27,722 bases of DNA. Origin: Euprymna scolopes. Its lineage: Eukaryota; Mollusca; Cephalopoda; Sepiida; Sepiolidae. Shown one piece after another: positions 10,286-20,128 of this stretch. The stretch's first letter is position 1. Each line of letters begins with the position of its first letter. Below the pieces are notes generated by a model that saw nothing but the letters and a program-made list of their open reading frames with translations, was not told the DNA's origin and did no database searches. The stretch is taken from the NCBI GenBank assembly GCA_024364805.1, contig CM044523.1, positions 32,352,428 through 32,380,149 on the forward strand. The letters run 5' to 3'. Both the position numbers and the translations under genes were made by a program.

Positions 10286-11091
10286 TGAATGGCCATATTT
10301 CGTATGTATGCGACGAAAGGTTCATCCGAATGTGTGTACGTGTCACTGAATGTCTATAGTGGTTCTTCACTAATTGAACCCTAACTTATCGTGTTGCAGT
10401 CAAGGTGTGTGTTCTTAATTATTTCTTAGTGTATCATGAACTCTTTTCTTTAACTCTGCCGTCATCGTGTGTGTGAATGTCTCATTAAGTGTGTGCGTGC
10501 GTTGTCAAATAACAGAAATACATAAACGTGGCACACCTGGTTCTGCTGCTCCCTTTTTGGGGACTTCCTTCGATCCTCTTGAGGGAGTTGATTCTCTTGA
10601 CAAGAAGGGACATGCGATTAACTCAAGATGATGAGTTTTATTTTTTTATAGTTGTTTATTCACTCCCAGGCATGACATCTAGCAGAGGAGCGATCGCCGC
10701 TCTTTCCCAGGGTGATTAATGCTTACATGGCCCACGTCTGAGACGCTCCCCCAATTTGAGAAAAGACCCTTTTCATATCATCCTCTTCCGTTGACGTCCC
10801 TAATCCAACTCATCTATTTTTCTCAGCTGACCTGATCACGTGATAACCACGTCCTTGCGGGTCAGCTGTCAGGCACTCTTCTAGTGCAACTTGTCCAATT
10901 TATAGCTTTGACAAGTTTATCAAACATCTCTAAGCAATAAATAACTTCCAATATAAACTATTTTAACAATATCACTGGATAGATTATCTTGATAGATAGA
11001 TAGATAGATAGATAATACACATAGATATATAGATGGATCGAGAGACAGATAGTTAACAAATAATGTCTTGTATTCCCGACTACAAAACACA
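10189..11091. mobile_element. Probable solo LTR of an LTR retrotransposon, inserted in the mariner
   Basis: The insertion is bounded by the pentamer TAGAC (10181-10185 and 11092-11096), a target duplication length typical of LTR elements. The mariner frame resumes exactly after it with KALQHFPKP. The insert begins TGTTATATTACGGGG and ends CTACAAAACACA, that is TG...CA, apart from three extra bases (ACC) after the left duplication. A polyadenylation-like AATAAA lies at 10936-10941. No gag or pol sequence is visible, so this is best read as a fossil solo LTR of about 0.9 kb. The family cannot be named. It is younger than the mariner. A different insertion type is possible because of the extra bases. 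Confidence 0.45.
10226..10284. repeat. (TA)n microsatellite within the probable LTR
   Basis: Pure TA run of about 58 bases near the left end of the insertion. A smaller GATA run lies at about 10991-11014 near its right end. Confidence 0.95.
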
Positions 11092-11634
11092 TAGACAAAG
11101 CTTTACAACACTTCCCGAAGCCATAGTTGCATAAAAGAAGGTCATGCTGACTGTTTGATGGTCTGCTACAGGTTTCATCCATTACAGTTATTAAATGCAG
11201 ACGAAACCATTACGGCGGATTACTTTCGACAAATGGATGAAATGCATTAAAATACTTAGTCAACAGAAAAGGCCCAGTTCTCGTCCACGACAATATCCGA
11301 CGGCACATTGCTAAGCAGACTCTGCAGAAGTTGAATCAATTAAGCTACGAAACTCTGCCTCATCCGCCATATTCTCCAGACCTCTCACCTATCGACTACC
11401 AATATTTCAAGCGTCTTGACAATTTTTAGCGTGATAAACCATTCAAAAACCTGAACGATATCGAAAACGCCTTCAGCGACTTGAGCGCCACCAGAACGCA
11501 AGATTTTACGGCATCACTACACTTGTTTTTAGTTGGCAAACGTATGTTTATTCTGATGGTGTTTATTTTGATCAATAAATTTTTGATTGAATTAAAACGT
11601 TAAAAAATGCAAGAACTTTCTTGTCAACCTGATA

Positions 11635-11735
11635 GAATACTGCCAGGTTTTTTTTTTTAGCTTGCTAGTGGAAGCCTACCTTATTTGCAGCAACCTTGGC
11701 AATGTCTCCTATGTATTTGATCCAATATTAAACTA
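11635..11735 (-). mobile_element. LINE (CR1/jockey type), part farther from the 3' terminus
   Basis: The minus strand reads KYIGDIAKVAANKVGF, the same position of the LINE protein as KNYIESMARTAAKNVGSLYH in the larger LINE at 14.5-16 kb. Joining this side to 9541 restores the gene order of the LINE (KYIGDIAKVAANKVG then MEYCCHIW), which shows that the mariner landed inside it. The recognisable part ends near 11735. Confidence 0.65.
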
Positions 11736-11779
11736 CTATCTATATACTACTATAAGTATGGACCCTGCATATTATCTAT

Positions 11780-12167
11780 TAGTGATGGGACGATTCTAAT
11801 ATTTTCCCGATTCCGTTACTATTATTGATTCCGTACTAAATTCCGATTCTTTATAACTGTCTACACGTTTAACTATAAAGTTGTTGTTTCTCCTGATTAC
11901 TGCAAAAAAACACGTGTTAATATTTTTCAACGTAAAAACTTATGTGTGTGAGGAATCTATAGATTTTAGTTTTACTAGTAGTTTACAATCAATAAAGTTT
12001 TATTACTACCGACAGTGAAAGATTTTGTTTTGAATAAAATTAAATAACAAGACAATAAAAGGAATCGGTTTTGGGATCGGAAACTAGGCACATGTTTTTC
12101 CGATTCCGATACCCCCAAAAGTCCCGATGTTTCCGATTCCCGATTCTGGTTAATCGTCCCAATACTA
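11780..12167. mobile_element. hAT-type short nonautonomous element (388 bp)
   Basis: The ends TAGTGATGGGACGATT (left) and, reversed, TAGTATTGGGACGATT (right) form a 16-bp terminal inverted repeat with two differences. They are flanked by the exact 8-bp duplication TTATCTAT (11772-11779 and 12168-12175). An 8-bp duplication and TAG-type ends are hallmarks of the hAT superfamily. The subterminal regions are full of CCGATTCCGAT-like words in both orientations (for example 11806-11845 and 12061-12150), which are possible transposase binding sites. There is no transposase frame, so it would have moved only with help from a full hAT element. Confidence 0.85.
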
Positions 12168-12175
12168 TTATCTAT

Positions 12176-13186
12176 ATTCTGTTTGTTTCTTCCATTAATT
12201 AGTCTGTACACGTTGAAAAAAAAAAGCTAAATATATTTTTTGAAGACCAAACTTCTTCAAAACAGACCAAATTCACAAAAAAGAAAAAAAAAATGCCAGC
12301 CTGACAATCCTGGACAAGAATACGAGAGTGACCTCTCTTTGAGGTAACATCGTTTTCGAATATCATCATAATAATATGTGATCATTGTTGCAGTAGTGTC
12401 AGAAAGGAACTAATATTAATTTCAACGTGCTGCGATTCTTCACCAAAGAAAAGGAGTAACGCGAAACGTCACGTAAAAAAAAATGAACATTCGAAACAAA
12501 CAACGCAAAAAAGAACATTATCTCCCAAGAAACTTAAGCAGTAAATCAAATACTGTATTTTACAATGTAATTTTATTTGTATTGAGCTATGTGAGTATTT
12601 AGTATTACTTAAAAATGCAACTGGTACTATTTTCATAGAAATGTTAATAAACCTATATTTATTGTGTTTTATTTGTTTTTCTACCCCCCTGCCAAAAAAC
12701 AGTAGATGTATTTGTGTATGTGTGTCATTGTGAAATATTTAACCGATAAACCCTTATACTAGTGGTAACATAACACTGAAATTAACAGGAAATAGCGATC
12801 ATACACCAAAGATGGTTTATAATAACGAGTAACATCTTTGTTTGGATGGATTAAATAACGCGTAAATAAATATGGCGGCAAATTGAAATGTAAAGTGTTT
12901 ATTTCAACATTGTAATATTTTCTATTACTTTTATTCATGAACAGCTTGAATTGGTTTAATTTTAAATCTTGCTTATAGCCCAAACGGTACGGGACGCAGC
13001 TGGAGCGCTAGATATTTTGGTTTTAATTCTGGCTGAGGGCACCCAAGCTATTTTCGAAAACTTTTGAAATCAGTATTATGTATTAGGTACAATATAATAT
13101 TCAATAGAGAATTGGCTCTGCAATAATGAACGCGAATTAAAATTTATTCGCTAGTCTTTAATAATTTACTTTCAAATTTAACTCTT
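12176..13186. other. Gene-free AT-rich stretch
   Basis: No gene recognised over about 1 kb. Near 12985-13055 a short GC-richer patch (GCAGCTGGAGCGCTAGA ... GGTTTTAATTCTGGCTGAGG) faintly resembles the A and B boxes and the 3' junction of an old tRNA-derived SINE, but it is too decayed to call. Confidence 0.5.
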
Positions 13187-13197
13187 AGGCCTGACAC

Positions 13198-13834
13198 AAT
13201 AAGACAAAATTTATGACTTTCAATGTGAAGGGAGAGATCAGGGCTTTGGTTGGATCAACACTGGAAGAAGTCGCTGAGTTTACGTATCTGGGCAGCAACA
13301 TAGTTTCCACGGAGAGAGAGATCGGAATTCGCATTGGATGGGCTACATTCAGTATGGACTTCGAGACTGGCTGACAAACTGAAAAGGCAGTTCTTCAGGG
13401 AAGTGATAGAGTCTGCCTTGTTTACGGTGCTACAACCTGGAAACTTACCAAAAGATTGGAAAGAAAACTAGACGGCACATACACCCGTATGCTAAGAACA
13501 ATATTAAATATATCTTGGCAAAATCATCCCACGAACCAGCATATATATGGCAACCTACCTTCCATATCTAATACCATCAGAGAAAGACGCCTAAGATTTA
13601 CCCGTCATCGTCTGAGGAGCAAGCATGAATTGGTGAGTGATGTGTTGCTATGGACTCCACGGCACGGATGCGCAAGCAGAGGAGACCTAGATCCACGAAC
13701 ATCCAACAAATAGCACACGACGCCAACTGTGAACCTGAAGATCTGAGGCAACTGATGGAAGACAAGAAACTCTGGAGAGGAAGAGTCATATTGGTCCGGG
13801 CAAGGAGCTCGTCATGATGATGATGATGATGATG
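13198..13834 (+). mobile_element. 5'-truncated RTE-type LINE 3' end with target duplication
   Basis: The plus strand encodes the C-terminal part of an RTE-type reverse transcriptase. First comes KFMTFNVKGEIRALVGSTLE with VAEFTYLGSNI (13205-13300), then WKLTKRLERKLDGTYTRMLR, GNLPSISNTIRERRLRFTRH and VSDVLLWTPRHG (13438-13670), the usual order in this class. The 3' end runs into a short (GAT)n tail (13814-13834), as is common for RTE elements. AGGCCTGACAC occurs at 13187-13197 and again at 13835-13845, giving an 11-bp target-site duplication. The copy is about 640 bp against more than 3 kb for a full element, so it is strongly 5'-truncated. At least two frame changes are present. Confidence 0.85.
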
Positions 13835-13902
13835 AGGCCTGACACGTTTTAATTTGAAATGCTATTCTCTTTCTTCTGTTACGCTCAAATGTGGAACAGA
13901 AT

Positions 13903-14130
13903 TGTCGTTGATCTACCATCTATCTATCTGATCGAGCTCCTTTGCCTGGACCAATGTAACTCTCCCCTCCTCTCTGTCTCCAAACTCCCCTATTTTCCAT
14001 CAGCTGCCTCAGATCTTCAGGATCACAGTTAGCATCATATTCAATGTGTTGGATCTACGTGGATCTAGGCCGTCTTCTACTCGTGGACGCGTGCCGTGGA
14101 GTCCACAGCAATACATCTCTCACCAGCTCT
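13903..14130 (-). mobile_element. Second RTE-type LINE 3' end, opposite orientation
   Basis: Reversed, this segment matches 13620-13815 of the neighbouring copy. Shared landmarks are GTATTGCTGTGGACTCCACG, AGAAGACGGCCTAGATCCAC, CCTGAAGATCTGAGGCA and TTGGTCCAGGCAAAGGAGCT. The two copies therefore lie tail to tail with about 70 bp between them. Its 3' tail is TATC-type (seen as GATAGATAGATGG when reversed). The 5' truncation point at about 14130 abuts the tRNA-like array. No target duplication was found. Confidence 0.8.
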
Positions 14131-14466
14131 AAATAAATATTCTTTTTTTCCCCCATAATTATTTCAATTACAATTATATTTTATTTGTCAAAATAAAAGC
14201 ACGAGTGGGCTTCGTAGACACGGGAGGTTTGGTTATTAGAAAAAATTCAATTCCTTAACCACACGCCCATCATGTTTCCTGTACGCAACCGGACTTTAAT
14301 ATTATTTCTTTCAATATTTCTTCAATTTAAATTATATTAAACTTGTCAACATTAAACAATTGAGTTACCATGATTGGGGTTCGAACCCAAGCGGATATTA
14401 GTCCATCTGAAGATAAGTCCAACGGCTTAACCACTCGGCCATCGTGATTCCAGGATGAAGTGCTTT

Positions 14467-16027
14467 TATTTTATGTTTTTTACATTTTCACCCCAAACAA
14501 GGCACATTGCCACTTGGATGCAGGGGCTAGTCTCAGGGACATACGCTACAGGGGTACTATGTGGGGAGTTGGGCAGCAAGGTGTCAGTTTACGTTACACT
14601 TGAACTTCTGCATGTCAGTACAGTTGGGGAAGCAGGAACCCGGAAGGGAATTCCAAAATCTAGCGGTTCTGGGGAAGAAACTACTGGAGTAGAAAGCTTT
14701 CTTACATCTAGGGATCTCAACTGTGAAGGGGTGGGATTTAGCTGCTTGTCGGGTTTGTCGGGGGTATTTACGTCGAGGGGGTACAAGTGCTCGCAATTCG
14801 TCGGAGCATCCACCGTTACAGTACTTGTAGAACAGGCAGAGGGATGCTACATTTCGTCGATGAGACAGTGCTGAAGCGCAGATGACAGTTCAGGACCTAT
14901 CAGGTTGGTGACTCTCTTTTGAACCTTGTCTAGGAGCGTGAGACCAGTAGCAGATACACCAGCCAAAATATGACAACAATACTCCATACATGGCCTTATA
15001 GACGTACAGGATACTTTCGGGCGTTAGTAGCTTTCTAGCATGGTAAAGAGAACCTACATTTTTCGCAGCGGTCCTGGCCATGCTCTCAATGTAATTTTTC
15101 CAACTCATGTTTTCTGTGAACCTTAGGCCAAGGAGTTTAAAAGATTACTTTCAGATAAAGAAGCTTTGGCCATTGCTATTGGTGGTAGAGAAGGTTTCTT
15201 GTACTTATTGAAGGAAACAAGTTTAGTCTTGGCAGCATTGAATGTGCCCATCCATTTTTGTCCCCATTCCACTACAGATTGGAGGTCATCCTCTAGTGTT
15301 TCTGCCATTTCTTTAGATATGTGTTAAGTTGTTTTCCTGTCATGTCTGTTATAGAGCGTGGTGTCATCGTCATATATACCCGTCTCACAGACAATTTTGT
15401 CAGAGAAGTCATTTATGAATATTAGGAATAATAAAGGTCCAAGGATAGACCTCTGAGGCACTCCCGCATTTAGATCATATTGTTTAGATGTACGATCGTC
15501 GAGGACAACCTGGATTTTTCTCTTATCTAAGAAGGACCTAATTATGTTAAGTATTCTTCCAGTGATACCGTATGATCTGATTTTCCTGAGAAGACCTTCA
15601 TGCCATACCCTGTCAAAAGCCTTAGATATATATAGAGAAACCGCTGTACCCTCCCCTGCTTTGTCAAGTGAATGGTATATACGCTCATAGATTACAGTTA
15701 GGATGTCTGTCGTGGAACAGGCTTGCCTAAATCCATATTGTTGGTAGGTCAGAAGTTGAGCATCTGTAAGGTGATGGAATATAGCTTGGTTAATTATGGA
15801 CTCACATCATATTTTAGCGAAAAGTGGAAGGAGGCTAATGGGGCGGTAATTTACTGGGTCAGTTCTTTCGCCAGGATTCTTGAAAACTGGTACCACAGAA
15901 GCAGTTTTCCAGCAGGCAGGAAAGCAAGATTCATTAAGGCATTTGTTGTAAAGTTTGGAGTGACCCGGAGCTACTTCGGCGGAGCACTTTTTTAATAGCA
16001 CAGCCGCGATGAGATCAGGTCCACATG
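14467..16027 (-). mobile_element. 5'-truncated LINE (CR1/jockey type) inserted in the tRNA-like array
   Basis: The minus strand encodes most of a non-LTR reverse transcriptase. From the 5' side: [20 protein letters not shown] and [11 protein letters not shown] (about 15845-15915), KAFDRVWHEGLL with the first catalytic Asp (about 15590-15630), GVPQRSILGPLLFLIFINDF (about 15405-15465), and YDDDTTLY in place of YADDTTLY (about 15348-15375). Then come VVEWGQKWMGTFNAAKTKLV, MSWKNYIESMARTAAKNVGS, and the tail HPFTVEIPRC with SSFFPRTARFWNSLPGSCFP (about 14640-14720). It lacks the endonuclease domain, so it is 5'-truncated. Several stops and frame changes are present. On the left the array spacer breaks after AGTGCT (about 14461-14466); on the right it resumes at about 16028 with GCTATTTGCTCATTC, so the LINE landed in a spacer. 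Open frames on the plus strand here are antisense shadows. Confidence 0.9.
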
Positions 16028-16218
16028 CTATTTGCTCATTCTTATTTGTTTCCTAATTTTTCCAATAGCAATGACATTTTATTATTGAAAATAAAAATTA
16101 CTACATGAGCACAAGTTGAGTTCGAACTCTTGTGGATATGAGCCCATTGAAGCTAAAGTTCAACGCCTATACCAATCGGCTATCGTATTGCAAAATTCAA
16201 AATAAAATTTACTACATT

Positions 16219-16300
16219 AGCACGAGTGGGGTTCGAACTCAAGCGTACATTAGACCACTGGAACTTAAGTTCAAGGCCTTAACTACTCAGCCATCGTGCT
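16219..16300 (-). pseudogene. tRNA-Leu(UAA)-like unit
   Basis: 82-nt unit with a perfect acceptor stem (AGCACGA/TCGTGCT), anticodon loop CTTAAGT (TAA) and an intact TTCGAAC T-loop. Mismatches in the anticodon and T stems (CTTGAG against ACCCCAC) argue against a working tRNA. In the transcription direction the spacer has a T5 run about 14 bases past the unit, which could end polymerase III transcription. Confidence 0.6.
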
Positions 16301-18017
16301 TCCTGCATGCAGTGCTATTTGCTCATTCATTTTTTTTTCAATGACAAAGATATTGCATTATTTTAATGCCATCGTATTTGCTCATTCGTATTTTTGTACA
16401 CATTTTTTCAATAAAAATGAAATTTTATTATTCAAAATAAAAATAAGTACATTAGCACGAGTGAGAGTCTAACTAACGCGGACATTTGTCCATTGGAACT
16501 TAAGTCCAACGCCCAAACAACTCGGCCATCGTGCTTCCTGTATGCAGCGGTATTTGTCTATTCTTATTTTTTTTCCTCATTCTTTCAATACCAATGATAT
16601 TTATTATTAAAAAAATATTACTACATTTGCACAAGTGGGTTTCGAACATTAGTCCATTTGACCTTAAGTTCAACGCCTTAACCACCCGGTCATCGTCCTT
16701 TCTGTACACCATCGTATTTGCTCCATATTATTTGTATCCATATTCCTTCAATAACAATGAGATTTTATTACTCAAAATTAAAATTACTACATTAGCACGA
16801 GTTGGGTCCGAACACACGTGGACATTAGTCCATTGGAACTTAAATCAAACGCCTTAAACACTCGGCCATCATTTTTCCTGTACGCAGCAGTATTGTCTCA
16901 TTCTAATTTTTGTCTTTAATCTTCCATTAACATTAATATATCTTATTTAAAAAAATACTACATAAGCCCGAAGTTCGAAGCCACGCGGACATTATTTCGT
17001 TGGAAGTAAGTCCAACGAATTAACAACTCGGTTATTGTGCTTCCTGTATGGATTGCCATTTGCTAATTCTGATTTTTTTCTTATTCTTTCAATAACAATA
17101 TTTTCTTATTCAAAATAAAAATTACTACATTAGATTGAGTGGGGTTCGAACCCACGCGGACATTAGTCCATTGGAACTTAAGTCCAACGCTTTAACCAAT
17201 TAGTAATCCTGCTCCCTTTAGGCAATCGTATTTGCTCATTCTTATTTTTTCCTCATTTTTTTAAGTACATTGATATTTTTTTTATTAAGTACATTGATAT
17301 GTTGTTATTCAAAATATCAATAACTACATTAGCACGAGTGGGGTTCAAACGTTATTGGAACGTAAGGAAATCGCCTTAATCACTCGGTCGTGCTTCATGT
17401 ATGAAATCGTATTTGCTCAATCTTATTTTTTCTTATTCCTTCAATAACAAGGATATTTTATTATCCAAAATAAAAATTATAACATTGAAAAGAGTTGGGT
17501 TCGAGGTCACGCCAACATTCGTCCATTAGAACTTAAGTAAAACGCCTTAACAACTTGGCCATCTTGCTTCCTATATGTCAATGTATTTTCACATCCTTAT
17601 TTATTTTCCTCGTTCTTGCAATTACAGTGATATTTTATATTCAAAATAAAAAAAATATTACGTTAGCACGAGTGGTGTTTAAACCCACACGGACATTAAT
17701 CTATTCGACCTCAAGTCCAACGCCTTAAAAACTCGCACCTTGCTTCCCTTATTCCATCGTATCTGCTCATTCTTATTTGTGTCCTCATTCCTTCCAAAAC
17801 AATGAAATTTTATTATTAAGAATAAAAATTCCTACCAGTGTGGTTCGAACCAACCCAGAAATTAGTCCATTGAAACTTAAGTGCTACGCCTAAACCAGTC
17901 AACCATCAAACTTTCTTTATGACATCGTATGTTCTCATATACATTTTTCCTCATTTTTTGAATAACACAGACATTTTTTGAATAACACAGAATTTTTTTA
18001 TTCAAAATTGCTACATA

Positions 18018-18099
18018 AGCACGAGCGGGGTACGAACACACGAGGACATTAGTCCATTGGAATTTAAGTCCAACGCCTTCACCACTCGGCCGTCTTGCT
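18018..18099 (-). pseudogene. Best-preserved tRNA-Leu(UAA)-like unit
   Basis: Among the units inspected this one keeps most of the cloverleaf. The D-arm is GGCCGAGTGGTGAAGG, the anticodon stem TTGGA/TCCAA is perfect with loop CTTAAAT (TAA), and the variable arm GGAC/GTCC is present. There is one mismatch in the acceptor stem and one in the T stem, and the T-loop reads TTCGTAC. Function is doubtful but it is the first unit to test with a tRNA model. Confidence 0.6.
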
Positions 18100-19038
18100 T
18101 CCTGTGCAGCGTTATATATACGAATAGTTATTTTTATTTTCATTCTTTTAATTACGATATTTCATTATACAAAATGTAAATTAGTACATTAGCAGGAGTG
18201 GGGTTCGAACCCACGCGGACATTAGTCCATTGGAACTTAAGTCAAACGGCTTAAACCCTCGGCTATTGTGCTATCTGTATGCCGCTGTATTGGTTTATCC
18301 TAATTATTTTTCCTATTCTTTCTATTACAATGATATTTCATTATTTAAAATAAAAATTACTACATCAGTACGAGTGGGGTTTGAACACACGTGGACATAA
18401 GTTTCTTGCTTTAACTACTCGGCCATTATTCTTCCCGTATGCCGTTGTATTGGTGCATCTTTTATTTTTATCTCATTCTTTAAATTAAAATGATATTTCA
18501 ATATTCAAAATGTAAATTACTACATCAACACAGGTTGGATCAAACCCGCGCGGACCTTATCCCGTGGAAATTACTCCGACGCCTTAACCACTCGGCCATT
18601 ATTCTCACTTGATACCTTTGCGTTGGTTTATTTTTGTTTATTCTCATTCTTTCAATTGCAATGATATTTTATTAAATTACTACATTGCTACGGCGGGGTT
18701 CGAACCCACGCGGACTTTAGTCCATTGGAACTGACGTGGAACTCGTTAACTTCTCGGCCATCGTTCTTCGTATATCGTATACCGTTTTATTGGTTCATCC
18801 TAATTTTTTCCTATTCTTTTAAGCATAATAAGATTTCATTATTCAAAATGTGAATTACTACATTTGAACGTGTGCGGTTCGAACCAACGCGGACATCAAT
18901 AAATTGAAGGTAAATTCCAACGCTTTCACGACTCGGCCATCGTGCTTCCCGCATGCCGTTGTATTGGTTCATCCTTATTATTTCTCATTCTTTAAATTAA
19001 AACGATGTTCCAATATTCAAAATATAAATTACGACATT

Positions 19039-19120
19039 AGTACGATTGGGGTTCGAACCAACGAAGACATTAATCCATTGGAACTAAAGTCCAACGCCTT
19101 AACTCCTCGGCTATCGTGCT
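19039..19120 (-). pseudogene. tRNA-Leu-like unit with altered anticodon TTA
   Basis: The anticodon stem is perfect (TTGGA/TCCAA) but the loop reads CTTTAGT, so the anticodon position holds TTA, which would read the UAA stop codon. The T-loop TTCGAAC is intact, and the acceptor stem has one mismatch. The T stem has two mismatches, so this is most likely a decayed copy and not a suppressor tRNA. Confidence 0.5.
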
Positions 19121-20046
19121 TCCGCCATGATTTAGTATTGGTTCATCCCTATTCTTTTCCTATTCTTTCAATTACAATGATATTTTACTATTCAAAATGT
19201 AAATTAATATATTAGCACGAGTGGATTCGAACTCATGCAGACTTTAGAAACTAAAGTTCAACGCGTTAACCACTCGGCCATCGAGCTTCCTGTACTCCGT
19301 TTTATTGGTTCATCTTTAATTTTTCTCATTCTTTTAACCAAAATAATATTTTATTATTTAAAATGTAAATTACTACATTAGTACCAGTGGGGGTCGACCC
19401 CACGCTACCATCAGTCCATTTAGGCTTAGGTCCAACGGCTAAATCATTCGGCTATCGTGCTTCCTGTCTGCCGTTCTATTGGTTCATCTTATTTTCCCCC
19501 ATTCTTTCAATTACAATGATATTTGATTATCTAAAACTTAAATTACCACGAGTGGTGTTCGAATCCACGCGGACATTAGTCCATGAGAACTTAAGCCAAC
19601 CGCCTTAATCATCGTGCTTCCTGTATGCTGTGTTCATCATTTTTTTTCTCATTCTTTAAATTAAAATATTATTTCAATATTAAAACCGTAAACTTCTACA
19701 TTTGTACGAGTGGGGTTCGAACACACGAGGACATTAGTCCTTTGGAACATAAGTCCAATGCCTTGACACCTCGGCTATCGTGCTTTCTGTATGTCGTAGT
19801 ATTGTTTCATCCGTATTTTTTTCTCATTCTTTCCATTACAATGATATTTTATTATACAATATGTAAATTACTACATTAGCACGAGTTGGGCTCGAACCCA
19901 CACGGACATGAGTCAATTGAAATTTAAGTCTAAACCACTCGCCCATCGTGCTTCCGTTACGTCGTTGTACTGGTTCATACTTATGTTCTTTTCTATTCTT
20001 TCAATTACAATGATATTTTATTATTCAAAATGAAAATTACTACATT

Positions 20047-20128
20047 AGCACGAGTGGGGTTTGCACCCACGCGGACATTAGTCCCTTGGAACTTAAGTCC
20101 AACGTCTTAACTACTCGGTCATCGTGCT
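20047..20128 (-). pseudogene. tRNA-Leu(UAA)-like unit with damaged B box
   Basis: Perfect acceptor stem, anticodon stem and variable arm with anticodon TAA, but the T-loop reads TGCAAAC in place of TTCGAAC. The internal B-box promoter and the tertiary contacts would both be harmed. Confidence 0.6.

Larger units (their letters stand above)
9542..11632 (+). mobile_element. Mariner element, interrupted by a younger insertion
   Basis: The terminal inverted repeats are TTAGGTTGATACCAAAGTTC on the left and, reversed, TCAGGTTGACAAGAAAGTTC on the right. Both ends are flanked by the TA target duplication (9540-9541 and 11633-11634). The transposase starts at ATG 9737 and ends at TAA 11576-11578. Recognisable parts are the helix-turn-helix region with AVQWWSKRF and DERSGRPSDAD, RELASELDVTYTTISNHLRE, the first catalytic Asp in FTYDEK, the second in VHDN (about 11282), and the third in LPHPPYSPDLSPIDY (11360-11405), the mariner DD34D pattern. 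In-frame stops and at least one frame change make it inactive. A second element occupies 10186-11091 inside the catalytic domain. Without that insertion the element would be about 1.18 kb, slightly shorter than the usual 1.3 kb. Confidence 0.9.

Noticed and set aside
12985-13055. tRNA-derived SINE
   Set aside because: A- and B-box-like words are present but too decayed, and no repeat copy or tail is visible in the window.
14455-14874. Long plus-strand open frame of 139 residues
   Set aside because: It is antisense to the LINE tail, whose minus-strand reading gives the conserved SSFFPRTARFWNSLPGSCFP block.
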